Origin: Burkholderia sp. BCC0506
GTDB taxonomy: Bacteria > Pseudomonadota > Gammaproteobacteria > Burkholderiales > Burkholderiaceae
Assembly (NCBI RefSeq): GCF_902833145.1
Contig: NZ_CADFEN010000008.1
Location: 248,001 to 312,000, forward strand
Direction: 5' to 3'
Length of the DNA stretch: 64,000 bases
Each line of letters opens with the position of its first letter. Within the stretch, counting starts at the first letter, position 1. Of this stretch, positions 17,391 through 26,236 are shown in pieces. Under the pieces are notes generated by a model. That model had not been told where the DNA came from. It did no database searches and worked only from the letters and a program-made list of their open reading frames with translations. A program made the translations under genes and the position numbers.

Positions 17391-18089
17391 ATGAGCAAGC
17401 CATTCGTCAGCACTTCTCCGATCAATCGCGACATCGAGCGCGTGCCGCCCGAACTCGTTCGGGCCGCCGCGCGCTATCAGGCGGCGATTCTGGCCGATGT
17501 CGCCGGCCGCCGCGGCACGGTGCATGGCCGCGTGCGGCCGCTGTCGCCGAAGATGAAGGTCGCGGGACCCGCGGTCACGGTCGAAGTCCGTGCGGGCGAC
17601 AACCTGGCGATCCATGCGGCGCTCGCCGTCGCGCAGCCGGGCGACGTCGTCGTGGTCGACGGCAAGGGCGACATCTCGTGCGCGCTGCTCGGCGAAATCA
17701 TGGCGGCGCAGGCGAAGGCGAGCGGCATCGCCGGCATCGTCATCGACGGCGCGGTGCGCGATGCGCACGAGCTGGCGAACGGCGACTATCCGATCTTCGC
17801 GGCCGGCCTCAATCCGTGCGGCCCGACCAAAAGCGTCGCGGGGCGCGTGAATGCGCCGATCTCGCTGGGCGGCACGACGGTCAATCCGGGCGATCTGGTG
17901 GTCGGCGACGCCGATGGCGTCGTCGTCATTGCGCGCGCCGACGTCGCGCGCATCGTCGATCTCGCGCAGAAAAAGCTCGACGTCGAAACCGCGCGTATCG
18001 CAGCGATCCACAAGGGTGACCTTCGTCCGGGCTGGATCGAGAAGGAGTTGCGCGCAGCCGGCATGCTGGCCGAAGGCGAGGCGCTGTGA
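17391..18089 (+). CDS. RraA-family aldolase (4-hydroxy-4-methyl-2-oxoglutarate / 4-carboxy-4-hydroxy-2-oxoadipate aldolase-like)
   Basis: 232 residues from ATG 17391 (MSKPFVSTSPINRDIERV), with GAGG about ten bases upstream; the in-frame upstream start would cover the operator. Family class II pyruvate aldolases and oxaloacetate decarboxylases use a metal held by the DGAVRDAHE stretch (Asp119, Arg123, Asp124), with the phosphate/pyruvate loop GEIMAAQAK (about 101-109); both are present. First gene of the IclR-controlled cluster; its stop overlaps the next start (TGATG). RraA-like RNase E inhibitors share the fold, but this genomic context favours an aldolase. Confidence 0.85.
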   Translation: MSKPFVSTSPINRDIERVPPELVRAAARYQAAILADVAGRRGTVHGRVRPLSPKMKVAGPAVTVEVRAGDNLAIHAALAVAQPGDVVVVDGKGDISCALLGEIMAAQAKASGIAGIVIDGAVRDAHELANGDYPIFAAGLNPCGPTKSVAGRVNAPISLGGTTVNPGDLVVGDADGVVVIARADVARIVDLAQKKLDVETARIAAIHKGDLRPGWIEKELRAAGMLAEGEAL

Positions 18090-19036
18090 TGCAGACCGCT
18101 TCGCACAAGCCCGTGGTGCTCGTGACCGCCGCCGACCTTGCGCCGCAAGCGCTCGAGATGCTTGCGCAGTTCGACGTCGTGTTCGCCGGCAAGCAACCGA
18201 CCGAAGACGACATCGTCGCGCTTTGCACCCGGCACAAGCCGGTCGCGATCGTCGTCCGGTACGGCAAGATCAACGCCCGCATCATGGACGCCGCCGAAAA
18301 CCTGCAGGTGATTTCGAAGCACGGCAGCGGCATCGACGTGATCGATCAGGATGCTGCCGCCGCACGCGGCATCGCGGTGCGCGCCGCGGTAGGCGCGAAC
18401 GCGGCGGCCGTCGCCGAGCACGCATGGGCGCTGCTGCTCGCCTGTGCGAAGTCGGTTCCGCAGCTCGATATCCGCATGCGCGAAGGCCATTGGGACAAGT
18501 CGACGCACAAATCCGTCGAGCTCGACGGGCGCACGCTCGGCCTCGTCGGCCTCGGCGCGATCGGCCGGCGCGTGGCCGCGATCGGCACGGCGTTCGGCAT
18601 GAAGGTAGTCGCGTTCGATCCGTTCGCGAAGGACGCGCCCGCCGGCGTGAAGCGGGTGCCGCTCGACACGCTGTACGCGGAGTCGGACGTCGTGTCGCTG
18701 CATTGTCCGTTGACGGCCGACAACCGCCGGATGCTCGACCGTGCCGCGCTCGCGCGTTTCAAGCGCGGCGCGATTCTCGTCAATACCGCCCGGGGCGGCT
18801 TGATCGACGAAGCCGCACTTGTCGACGCGCTGGCGAGCGGCCAGTTGCGCGCGGCCGGGCTCGACAGCTTCGACGTCGAGCCGATGACGGTGCCGCACCC
18901 GTTCCAGCAGATCCCCAACGTGATTCTGTCTCCGCATGTCGGCGGCGTGAGCGATGCCGCGTACGTGAACATGGGGAAAGGCGCGGCCGCCAACATTCTC
19001 GCGGTGCTCGACGAACGCGCGCACAGCGCGGCTTGA
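18089..19036 (+). CDS. D-isomer-specific 2-hydroxyacid dehydrogenase
   Basis: 315 residues, NAD(P)-dependent, cytoplasmic. Rossmann motif GLVGLGAIGR (about 151-160); catalytic residues Arg235 (NTARGG), Glu264 (DVEP) and His283 (SPHVGG) are all in place. Closest in style to SerA-like glyoxylate/hydroxypyruvate or 2-hydroxyacid reductases. The ATG overlaps the aldolase stop by one base, so the two are translationally coupled; the dehydrogenase may reduce or release the 2-oxo-acid made by the aldolase. Confidence 0.92.
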   Translation: MQTASHKPVVLVTAADLAPQALEMLAQFDVVFAGKQPTEDDIVALCTRHKPVAIVVRYGKINARIMDAAENLQVISKHGSGIDVIDQDAAAARGIAVRAAVGANAAAVAEHAWALLLACAKSVPQLDIRMREGHWDKSTHKSVELDGRTLGLVGLGAIGRRVAAIGTAFGMKVVAFDPFAKDAPAGVKRVPLDTLYAESDVVSLHCPLTADNRRMLDRAALARFKRGAILVNTARGGLIDEAALVDALASGQLRAAGLDSFDVEPMTVPHPFQQIPNVILSPHVGGVSDAAYVNMGKGAAANILAVLDERAHSAA

Positions 19037-19057
19037 ATCCAGAACATCGAGGTACGC

Positions 19058-19987
19058 ATGTTTTATCTGACGAGTCCCGACGTGCGCGAAGCCGATGTGT
19101 TCACGCGCATGCCGGAGAAGTTCCGGAAGCCGGATGTGCGCACGGAATGGGCGCGCGCGAATCGCGGCGGCATGGTCACCGATTCCTTTCTCGAAGGGCC
19201 GGTGTGGGATCCGGACGGCTATCTGTTCGTCACCGACATTCCGCACGGACGCATCTTCCGTATTTCGCCGTCGGGCGACTGGGAACTCGTCGTCGAATAC
19301 GACGGCGAGCCCAACGGGATGAAGCGCTTCGACGCATCGCACCTGATCATCACCGACTACCGGAACGGCCTGATGCTGCTCGATATCGAGCGCGGTGAAG
19401 TGCGTCCTTATCTCGAGCGCCGCAACACCGAGCGCTTCAAGGGCGTGAACGACCTGACGTTCGATTCGGCCGGCAACCTCTATTTCACCGACCAGGGACA
19501 GACCGGGCTGCACGATCCGACGGGCCGCGTCTATCGGCTGTCGCCCGGCGGCAAGCTCGACATGCTGCTCGGCACCTGCCCGAGCCCGAACGGGCTCGTC
19601 CTGTCGCGCGACGAGAAGGTGCTGTTCGTCGCGATGACGCGCGGCAATGCCGTGTGGCGCATGCCGCTGCAGGCCGACGGATCGGTTACCAAAGTCAGCC
19701 AGTTCTTCACGTCGTACGGACCGAGCGGCCCCGACGGCCTCGCCGTCGATCTCGAAGGCCGCCTGTTCGTCGCGAACCCGGGGCTCGGCCGCGTGTGGGT
19801 GCTCAACCACTGCGCGGAGCCCGTCGAGATCCTGACCGGGCCGAAAGGGGCGTCGCTCACGAGCGTGTGCTTCGGCGGCCCGGACATGAAGACGCTTTTC
19901 ATCACCGAATCGACGTCCGGTTCCGTCCTGAAAGCGGAGATGAGCATTGCGGGTCCGCTGCCGAAACAGGTAGCGAAGCAGGACTGA
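19058..19987 (+). CDS. SMP-30/gluconolactonase/LRE-family lactonase
   Basis: 309 residues, a six-bladed propeller hydrolase of sugar lactones. Family marks: the metal Glu in FLEGPVWDPDGYLFVTDI (about 45-62), LERRNTERFKGVNDLTFDSAGNLYFTDQGQTG with the metal Asn and Asp, PNGLVLSRDEKVLFVAMT, and GPDGLAVDLEGRLFVANPG. No signal peptide. It lies 21 bases after the dehydrogenase in the IclR-controlled unit. Supports a lactone intermediate in the pathway. Confidence 0.92.
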   Translation: MFYLTSPDVREADVFTRMPEKFRKPDVRTEWARANRGGMVTDSFLEGPVWDPDGYLFVTDIPHGRIFRISPSGDWELVVEYDGEPNGMKRFDASHLIITDYRNGLMLLDIERGEVRPYLERRNTERFKGVNDLTFDSAGNLYFTDQGQTGLHDPTGRVYRLSPGGKLDMLLGTCPSPNGLVLSRDEKVLFVAMTRGNAVWRMPLQADGSVTKVSQFFTSYGPSGPDGLAVDLEGRLFVANPGLGRVWVLNHCAEPVEILTGPKGASLTSVCFGGPDMKTLFITESTSGSVLKAEMSIAGPLPKQVAKQD

Positions 19988-20078
19988 GATCCACGAGCCG
20001 AGCCGGGACGCCGCTCGCGGGCTTCCCGCCCGCATGCAGAAAAATCGCGCCGTCAGCCGCGCGACGAAGGAGACAAGC

Positions 20079-21458
20079 ATGACCATTTCGCACGCGCTGC
20101 GTGCCGGCGACGACGCACCGCGCGCCGACGCGCCGTCCGCGGAGCGCCTTGCCAGCGACGATTACGCGGCCAGCGAGCGCACGCTCGCCAAGGCGTTCCG
20201 GCGCATTCTGCCGTTCATCTTCGTCTGCTACGTGATCAGCTATCTCGACAGGACCAACGTCGGTTTTGCCGCGCTCACGATGAACAAGGATCTCGGTCTC
20301 ACGGCCGAGCAGTTCGGAGTCGGCGCGGGCCTGTTCTTCATCGGCTATTTCCTGTTCGAGATTCCGAGCAACCTGATCATGCAGAAGGTCGGCGCGCGCC
20401 TGTGGATCGCGAGAATCATGATCACGTGGGGCCTGTTCTCGATGGCGACTGCGTTCGTCGTCGGACCGAAGAGCTTTGCGGCCGCGCGTTTTCTGCTCGG
20501 TCTCGCCGAGGCAGGGTTCACGCCCGGCATCTACCTGTATTTCACGCACTGGTTTCCCGGCAAGTGGCGCGCGAAGGTGACAGCCGCCTTTCTCGTCGGC
20601 ATTCCGGTCGCCAACATGATCGGCTCGCCGGTTTCCGGTGCACTGCTCCAACTCGGCGGCCTGCATGGGCTGCGCAGCTGGCAGTGGCTGCTGCTGATCG
20701 AAGGCATTCCTGCGGTGATGCTCGGCATCGCGTGCCTGTTCGTGCTGGCCGACCGTCCCGAGAAAGCGGCGTGGCTCAGTGACGAAGAGAAGGCGTCGCT
20801 CGCGAAGCGCCTCGCGTTCGAGCAGCGCGACATCGGTGCAAAGCATGGCAGCAAGCTGCGCGACGCGATGACGAACTGGCGCGTGTTCGTGCTCGCGTTC
20901 GTCAACTTCTGCGGGATCGTTGGCTCGCTCGGCGTCGGTTTGTGGATGCCGCAGATCATCAGGCAGTTCGGCGTCGAACACGCGGTGATCGGCTGGCTGA
21001 CGGCCATTCCGTATGCGATCGGTGCCATCGTGATGCTCTGGTGGGCGCGCATCGCCAATCGCGCGGTCAACCGCATTCCGTACGTCGCCGGTGCACTCGC
21101 CATCGCCGCCGTGGCGCTGTGCGCGAGCGCCTTCATTCATGCGCCGGCTTTCAAGCTGATCGCACTGTGCGTCACAGTGAGCGGGATCCTCGCGTTCCAG
21201 GCGACGTACTGGGCCATCCCGTCGGGATTCCTCACCGGACGGGCCGCCGCGGGCGGACTCGCGCTGATCGTGTCGGTCGGCAATCTCGGTGGCTTCGTCG
21301 GGCCGTCGATGATCGGTGCGATAAAGCAATACTCCGGCGGCTTCACCGCGCCGCTCATCGCCGTGTCAGGTGTGCTGCTGCTCGGCGCGTTGACCGTCGC
21401 GTGGCTCGGCGATCCGGGCTCGGGCGCCGGCGAAGCGCCTGCCGCCCGCACGACGTGA
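20079..21458 (+). CDS. MFS transporter, anion:cation symporter (ACS) family
   Basis: 459 residues from ATG 20079 (MTISHALRAGDD), preceded by AAGGAG; an earlier in-frame ATG at 20034 has no ribosome site. Twelve hydrophobic segments. The signature ISYLDRTNVGFAALTMNKDLGLTAEQFGVGAGLFFIGYFLFEIPSNLIMQK marks the ACS family, which imports carboxylates such as tartrate, galactarate, glucarate or phthalate with protons. In the IclR-controlled cluster, so likely the uptake system for its substrate. Confidence 0.93.
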   Translation: MTISHALRAGDDAPRADAPSAERLASDDYAASERTLAKAFRRILPFIFVCYVISYLDRTNVGFAALTMNKDLGLTAEQFGVGAGLFFIGYFLFEIPSNLIMQKVGARLWIARIMITWGLFSMATAFVVGPKSFAAARFLLGLAEAGFTPGIYLYFTHWFPGKWRAKVTAAFLVGIPVANMIGSPVSGALLQLGGLHGLRSWQWLLLIEGIPAVMLGIACLFVLADRPEKAAWLSDEEKASLAKRLAFEQRDIGAKHGSKLRDAMTNWRVFVLAFVNFCGIVGSLGVGLWMPQIIRQFGVEHAVIGWLTAIPYAIGAIVMLWWARIANRAVNRIPYVAGALAIAAVALCASAFIHAPAFKLIALCVTVSGILAFQATYWAIPSGFLTGRAAAGGLALIVSVGNLGGFVGPSMIGAIKQYSGGFTAPLIAVSGVLLLGALTVAWLGDPGSGAGEAPAARTT

Positions 21459-21504
21459 AATTTTCTTCGTCAGACCCACCCACAAAAATCAGTTTGGAGA
21501 CTCC

Positions 21505-22656
21505 ATGTTGTCGAATCAGGCCCGCCAGAATGCCCGCCCGAAACCCCGTTTCGCGTTCGGCGCCGTCACCGTCGCGAGCGCGACGTTGTGGTGCGGCGCC
21601 GCGCATGCGCAAAGCAGCGTCACGCTGTACGGCATTGCCGACGTCGGCATCGAACACATCAACAATACGAGTACCGGCGGCGCGCAGACGCGCGAAGCGT
21701 CGGGCAATCTGTCCGGTTCGCGCTGGGGACTGAAGGGCGTCGAGGAGCTCGGCGGCGGCATGAAGGCCATTTTCCAGCTGGAAAACGGCTTCAACATCAA
21801 TGACGGCACGACCGCGCAGTCGACGAAGGGCCTCGGTTCGAACGCCGCCACGACGTCGCGGATTTTCGGGCGGCAAGCGTGGGTCGGGCTGTCGTACCGC
21901 GGGCAGCAGCTGACGTTCGGCCGCCAGAACGCGCTTTTCTACGAACAGGCCGTGGCGTTCGACCCGATGGGCGCGTCGTCGCGATACTCGGTGCTGTCGC
22001 TCGATTACGCGGCGGCCGCGCGTATCGACAATTCGGTGAAGTACACCGGCGTGTTCGGTCCGCTGACGGCGCAAGCGATGTACAGCACGCGCTACGACAC
22101 CGGGTACGGCGCCGAGGTGCCGGGCGCGCAACTCACCGGCCGCTTCTTCAGCGGGGCGTTGATCTTCGCGCAAGGGCCGTTCGCCGCGAGCGTGTTGTAC
22201 GAGCAGCGCAACAGCAACACCGTTGCGACGAACACGGGCACCGAGCGGCGCGCCACGGCGGCCGCGTCGTATGCGATCGGGCCGGTGAAGGGATTCGCCG
22301 GCTATCGCTATCTGCATGCGTCGAACGCGTTCCTGCCGGCTAACCCGATCCGCATTGCGAACGGTTCCGAAGCCAGCGCGGCGAACCTGTACTGGGCCGG
22401 CGCGCAATACGCGGTTTCGCCGGCGTTCGTGATTACGGCAACGGCCTATTACCAGGACGTGCACTCGACCAGTGCCGATCCGTGGCTCGCGGTGCTCTGT
22501 GCGGACTATCTGCTGTCGAAGCGCACCGATATCTACGCGACGGCCGGTTTCGCGCGCAACAAGGGCGGCTCCGCGCTCGGCGTGAACGGCTACGGCACGG
22601 TCGCACCCGATCACAACCAGACGGGCGTCGTGATCGGCATGCGCCAGAAGTTCTGA
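21505..22656 (+). CDS. Outer-membrane general porin (Gram-negative porin, OmpC-like)
   Basis: 383 residues with a signal peptide that ends CGAAHAQSS near residue 34. The mature start SSVTLYGIADVGIEHINNTS and the SRWGLKGVEELGGGMKAIFQLENGF stretch are standard for the 16-strand betaproteobacterial porins, and the protein ends in aromatic Phe (GMRQKF) as outer-membrane barrels do. Placed between the ACS carrier and an amidohydrolase, it probably lets the pathway substrate through the outer membrane. Confidence 0.94.
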   Translation: MLSNQARQNARPKPRFAFGAVTVASATLWCGAAHAQSSVTLYGIADVGIEHINNTSTGGAQTREASGNLSGSRWGLKGVEELGGGMKAIFQLENGFNINDGTTAQSTKGLGSNAATTSRIFGRQAWVGLSYRGQQLTFGRQNALFYEQAVAFDPMGASSRYSVLSLDYAAAARIDNSVKYTGVFGPLTAQAMYSTRYDTGYGAEVPGAQLTGRFFSGALIFAQGPFAASVLYEQRNSNTVATNTGTERRATAAASYAIGPVKGFAGYRYLHASNAFLPANPIRIANGSEASAANLYWAGAQYAVSPAFVITATAYYQDVHSTSADPWLAVLCADYLLSKRTDIYATAGFARNKGGSALGVNGYGTVAPDHNQTGVVIGMRQKF

Positions 22657-22666
22657 GGCGACTGCG

Positions 22667-23713
22667 ATGCAGACCGTTCACGCGCCCCATCTTCCCGTCA
22701 GGCCCGAGTGGCTCGCATTGCGCGACGAGCCGGTGCTCGAACCCGAGCTGGCCATCGTCGACGCCCATCATCACCTGTGGGATCGCCAGACCGGGCGCTA
22801 TCTGGCGGACGAGTTCGGCGCGGACGTGCGCAGCGGGCATCGGATCGTGTCGACCGTCTACGTGCAGTGTCGGTCGATGTTGCGCGCAAGCGGGCCGGAT
22901 GCGTTCAAGCCGGTCGGCGAAGTGCAATTCGCGAGCGGCGTCGCCGCGATGTTCGAAAGCGGCGCATACGGCCCCGCGCGATGCTGCGAGGCCATCGTCG
23001 GCGGCGCCGATCTGTCGCTCGGCGCGGCGCTCGATGCGGTGCTCGGCACGATGCTGCAGGTGTCCGGCGGGCGGCTGCGCGGGATCCGCAATCCGCTCGC
23101 GTGGCATGCGAGCCCCGACGTGCGATCGAGCCCGGTGACGCCGCCGCGCGACCGGATGTCGGACCCGGCTTTCCGGCAGGGCGTGACGACGCTCGCTCGC
23201 TACGGGTTGTCGCTCGACGCGTGGGTCTATCACACGCAGCTCGACGACCTGTACGAACTTGCGCGCTCATGCGAGGACGTCGTCGTCGTCATCGACCATT
23301 TCGGCGGCCCGGTCGGCGTGGGGCCGCATGCCGGCCAGCGTGCGGAAGTCCATGCGGAATGGAAACGGCAACTCGCGCGTCTCGCCGCACTGCCGAACAC
23401 GCGCATGAAGCTCGGCGGTGCGGGCATGACCGTGTTCGGTTTCGACTTCGCCGCGCGCGACCTGCCGCCGTCGTCGCAGGAACTGGCGGCGGCGTGGCAG
23501 CCGTATTTCGACACCTGCGTCGAACGCTTCGGCGTCGATCGATGCATGTTCGAAAGCAACTTCCCCGTCGACAAGGGGATGTTCGGCTATCGCGTGCTGT
23601 GGAACGCCTTCAAGCGACTCGCATCCGCGGTGTCGGTGGACGAAAAGGCGGCGCTGTTCAGCCGGACGGCCGCATCGACGTATCGCATCGCGATTCCCGG
23701 AGACAACCCATGA
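22667..23713 (+). CDS. Amidohydrolase_2-family lactonase (fuconolactonase/LigI-like)
   Basis: 348 residues, cytoplasmic TIM-barrel hydrolase. The metal motif HxH is in IVDAHHHLWDRQTGRYL (His34, His36), followed by YVQCRSM, a GIRNPLAWH strand with the next His, VVVIDHFGGP, and the terminal catalytic Asp region in MFESNFPVDKG. Relatives hydrolyse sugar-acid lactones or 2-pyrone-4,6-dicarboxylate. Its stop overlaps the next ATG (ATGA). Substrate not fixed. Confidence 0.87.
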   Translation: MQTVHAPHLPVRPEWLALRDEPVLEPELAIVDAHHHLWDRQTGRYLADEFGADVRSGHRIVSTVYVQCRSMLRASGPDAFKPVGEVQFASGVAAMFESGAYGPARCCEAIVGGADLSLGAALDAVLGTMLQVSGGRLRGIRNPLAWHASPDVRSSPVTPPRDRMSDPAFRQGVTTLARYGLSLDAWVYHTQLDDLYELARSCEDVVVVIDHFGGPVGVGPHAGQRAEVHAEWKRQLARLAALPNTRMKLGGAGMTVFGFDFAARDLPPSSQELAAAWQPYFDTCVERFGVDRCMFESNFPVDKGMFGYRVLWNAFKRLASAVSVDEKAALFSRTAASTYRIAIPGDNP

Positions 23714-24990
23714 AGACGAGTGCAACCGCGGCGACGCAGGACATCGATTCCGCCGCCGCGGAAAAAGGACTGACGCGCGTGACCGGTATCGAGTGGCGTT
23801 CGCTGTCGCTCGCCGGCCTCGGCTGGACGTTCGAGAGCTACGACTCGTTCCTGCTTTCGCTGTTGCTGCCGACGCTCGCGCTGCAGTTCGGGCTGAGCAA
23901 GGCGCAGCTCGGCGTGTTCACGAGCGTCACGGCGGCCGGGCAGATCGCCGGCGGCATTCTGTTCGGCTTCGTGTCCGACCGGATCGGGCGCGTGCGCACC
24001 GCGCTGCTCTGCGTCGGCATCTATTCGCTGTTCTCCGGCCTGATCGCGTTTGCGCCCGACGCGCACTCGTTTGCCGCGCTGCGCTTTTTCGGCGCGCTCG
24101 GCATGGGCGGAACCTGGACCGCCGGCGCGGCGCTCGTCGCGGAAACCTGGCACCCGAGCCGGCGCGGCAAGGGCGGCGCGCTGATGCAGATGGGCCTGCC
24201 GATCGGCGCGATTCTCGCGATCGTGATCTCGGGCATCGTCGGCGCCGCGCATGGCGGATTGGCCGGCGACGGCTGGCGTCTGCTGTTCCTGATCGGCGCG
24301 TCGCCGTTCTTCATTCTGTTCTGGGTCGCGCGCAAGACGCCCGAATCGGCGATCTGGCTCGAACGCAGGCACGCGAAATCCCACGCCCGCAAGCTCGACA
24401 CGGCCAGTCACGAGAAGCTGAACGTGCGCGGCCTGATCACCGCGTTCTGCTTCATCTTCTTTCTGCAGTACCTGTACTGGGGCGTATTCACGTGGACGCC
24501 GACGTTCCTCGTCACGGTGAAGCACCTCGACTTCGTGCATAGCCTGAAGTTCGTGCTGGCACTGCAGTTCGGCGCGATCACCGGGTTTCTGCTGTTCTCG
24601 GCATGGGTCGACCGGCTCGGCCGGCGCCCGATGTTCCTGGCCTATCTGCTGGTCGGCGCGATGGCCGTCGGCGTGTACATCGTGTCGGCGAATCCGCTGC
24701 TGCTGATGACCGCGATCTTTCTGACCGGCTTCAGCGTGAACGGCATCTTCGCGGGCGCCGGCCCGTTCCTCGCGGAGATCATCGGCAACACCGCGTCGCG
24801 CGGATTCTTCATGGGCGTCGCGTACAACGGCGGCCGGCTCGGCGGCTTCATCGCGCCGTTGGTCATCGGTTCGCTGGCGTCGACGTCGGGCGGCTTCGTG
24901 CTCGGGCTCGCGACGACGATCGTCGCGTTCGTCGCCGCAGCCGCGGTCGTGCTGTGCGCGCCCGAGACGCGCGGAAGGGCGCTGTCATGA
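23710..24990 (+). CDS. MFS transporter (AAHS/sugar-porter-like)
   Basis: 426 residues, 12 hydrophobic segments. N-terminal GWTFESYDSFLLSLLLPTLALQFGLSKAQLG and motif A FGFVSDRIGRVRT (about 80-90) fit the aromatic-acid:proton symporter / NanT-like group; the central loop is hydrophilic (ARKTPESAIWLERRHAKSHARKLD) and a second motif A-like WVDRLGRRPMF follows. It overlaps the amidohydrolase upstream and the next MFS gene downstream by ATGA, showing one polycistronic message. Confidence 0.9.
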   Translation: MKTSATAATQDIDSAAAEKGLTRVTGIEWRSLSLAGLGWTFESYDSFLLSLLLPTLALQFGLSKAQLGVFTSVTAAGQIAGGILFGFVSDRIGRVRTALLCVGIYSLFSGLIAFAPDAHSFAALRFFGALGMGGTWTAGAALVAETWHPSRRGKGGALMQMGLPIGAILAIVISGIVGAAHGGLAGDGWRLLFLIGASPFFILFWVARKTPESAIWLERRHAKSHARKLDTASHEKLNVRGLITAFCFIFFLQYLYWGVFTWTPTFLVTVKHLDFVHSLKFVLALQFGAITGFLLFSAWVDRLGRRPMFLAYLLVGAMAVGVYIVSANPLLLMTAIFLTGFSVNGIFAGAGPFLAEIIGNTASRGFFMGVAYNGGRLGGFIAPLVIGSLASTSGGFVLGLATTIVAFVAAAAVVLCAPETRGRALS

Positions 24991-26225
24991 ACGTGGCGAC
25001 GCAAGCGGGGTGGGTGAACAGGCTGTTTCCCGCGCTGTCGGAAGCATCGTTGCGGCGCTACCTGAGCGGGCAGGTCGCGTCGGTGCTCGGCAGCTGGACG
25101 CAGAACGTCACGCTGAATCTGTTGATCTATCACCTGTCCGGCTCGGGAGCGATCCTCGCGCTGCTCAATTTTCTGCTGTACGGGCCGCAGCTGATCGTCG
25201 CGCCGGTGGCGGGCGCCCGCATCGGCTCGGCCAATGCTCGCCGCGTGACGCTGTGCGTGCTGACGACGTCGCTGCTGCTGACGGGCAGCCTCTTCACGTG
25301 GTCGCTGCTCGGCCTGCTCGGCGTGAAGCTGATCCTCGCGCATGCGCTCGCGATCGGCGTGTCGAGCGCGGTGGAAACGCCCGCGCGGCAAGTGCTGCTG
25401 CTGACGAGCCTGCAGGATGCGACGCACACGTCCAACGCGGTCGCGATGAACACGATGGTCTACAACGTCGGGCGCATGGTCGGCCCGACCATCGCCGGGT
25501 TCGTCTATCCGACGTTGGGGCCGAGGACGTCGTTTGCGATCTATGCACTCGCGCTGTGCTTCATGGCGACGTGCGTGCGGTCGATCCGGACCGCGTCGGC
25601 GGACCGCCCATCGCGCGCGGAGAGCGGCCTGCGTGACGCGGTCGGCTACGTGCTGTCCGATGCGTTCTCGGCGCGCTATCTGCCGATTCTCGCGTGCATC
25701 GGCCTGTTCGCCGGCAGCTACCAGACGCTCGTGCCGCTGCTCGCCGACCAGGGCTTTCACGACGCGGCGCGCTTTACCGGCGTGTTCTTCGCATGCGCGG
25801 GCGCCGGCTCGTTGAGTGCGGCGGTGCTGCTGTCGTCGGCGTTCGGGCCGCGCGCGTCGCACCGGTTGATCGCGTATGCGCCGTGGACGGCGGTCGGCGC
25901 GCTGGCCGTGCTGGCCGCGACGACCGATGCGGCGGGATCGATTCCGGCGTTCTATGCACTCGGCTTCAGCCTCACGTTCGCGGCCACGTCGACGAACGCG
26001 ACCATTCAGCGCCAATGTCCGGAACACGTGCGCGGCGGACTCGTCGGGATGTACGGCATGGCCTACAACGGCACGATGCCGTTCGGTTACCTGCTCGTCG
26101 GAAGCGCATCCGAGGCGCTCGGCGTGCGGCACACCTTCGCCGCCATGGCCGCCGTGCTCGCGTGCGGCGTCGTCGCGGTCATCGCGTGGCAACGATTCAC
26201 GGAAACGCGCCCCGGCGCACAATAA
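24987..26225 (+). CDS. MFS transporter (EntS/MFS_3-like)
   Basis: 412 residues, hydrophobic throughout. The pattern SLRRYLSGQVASVLGSWTQNVTLNLLIYHLSGSGAILALLNFLLYGPQLIVAPVAG is that of the MFS_3 group, whose best-known member exports enterobactin; most members are exporters. Also typical: ETPARQVLLLTSLQD and NTMVYNVGRMVGPTIAGFVY. Overlaps the preceding gene by ATGA. An exporter inside a catabolic operon is odd and may remove a toxic intermediate. Confidence 0.88.
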   Translation: MNVATQAGWVNRLFPALSEASLRRYLSGQVASVLGSWTQNVTLNLLIYHLSGSGAILALLNFLLYGPQLIVAPVAGARIGSANARRVTLCVLTTSLLLTGSLFTWSLLGLLGVKLILAHALAIGVSSAVETPARQVLLLTSLQDATHTSNAVAMNTMVYNVGRMVGPTIAGFVYPTLGPRTSFAIYALALCFMATCVRSIRTASADRPSRAESGLRDAVGYVLSDAFSARYLPILACIGLFAGSYQTLVPLLADQGFHDAARFTGVFFACAGAGSLSAAVLLSSAFGPRASHRLIAYAPWTAVGALAVLAATTDAAGSIPAFYALGFSLTFAATSTNATIQRQCPEHVRGGLVGMYGMAYNGTMPFGYLLVGSASEALGVRHTFAAMAAVLACGVVAVIAWQRFTETRPGAQ

Positions 26226-26236
26226 ACGGAGACAGC

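Noticed and set aside
17786-20086. 766-codon minus-strand open frame across the dehydrogenase and lactonase
   Set aside because: Antisense to two intact enzymes; composition is an Arg/His/Val/Asp-rich antisense pattern.
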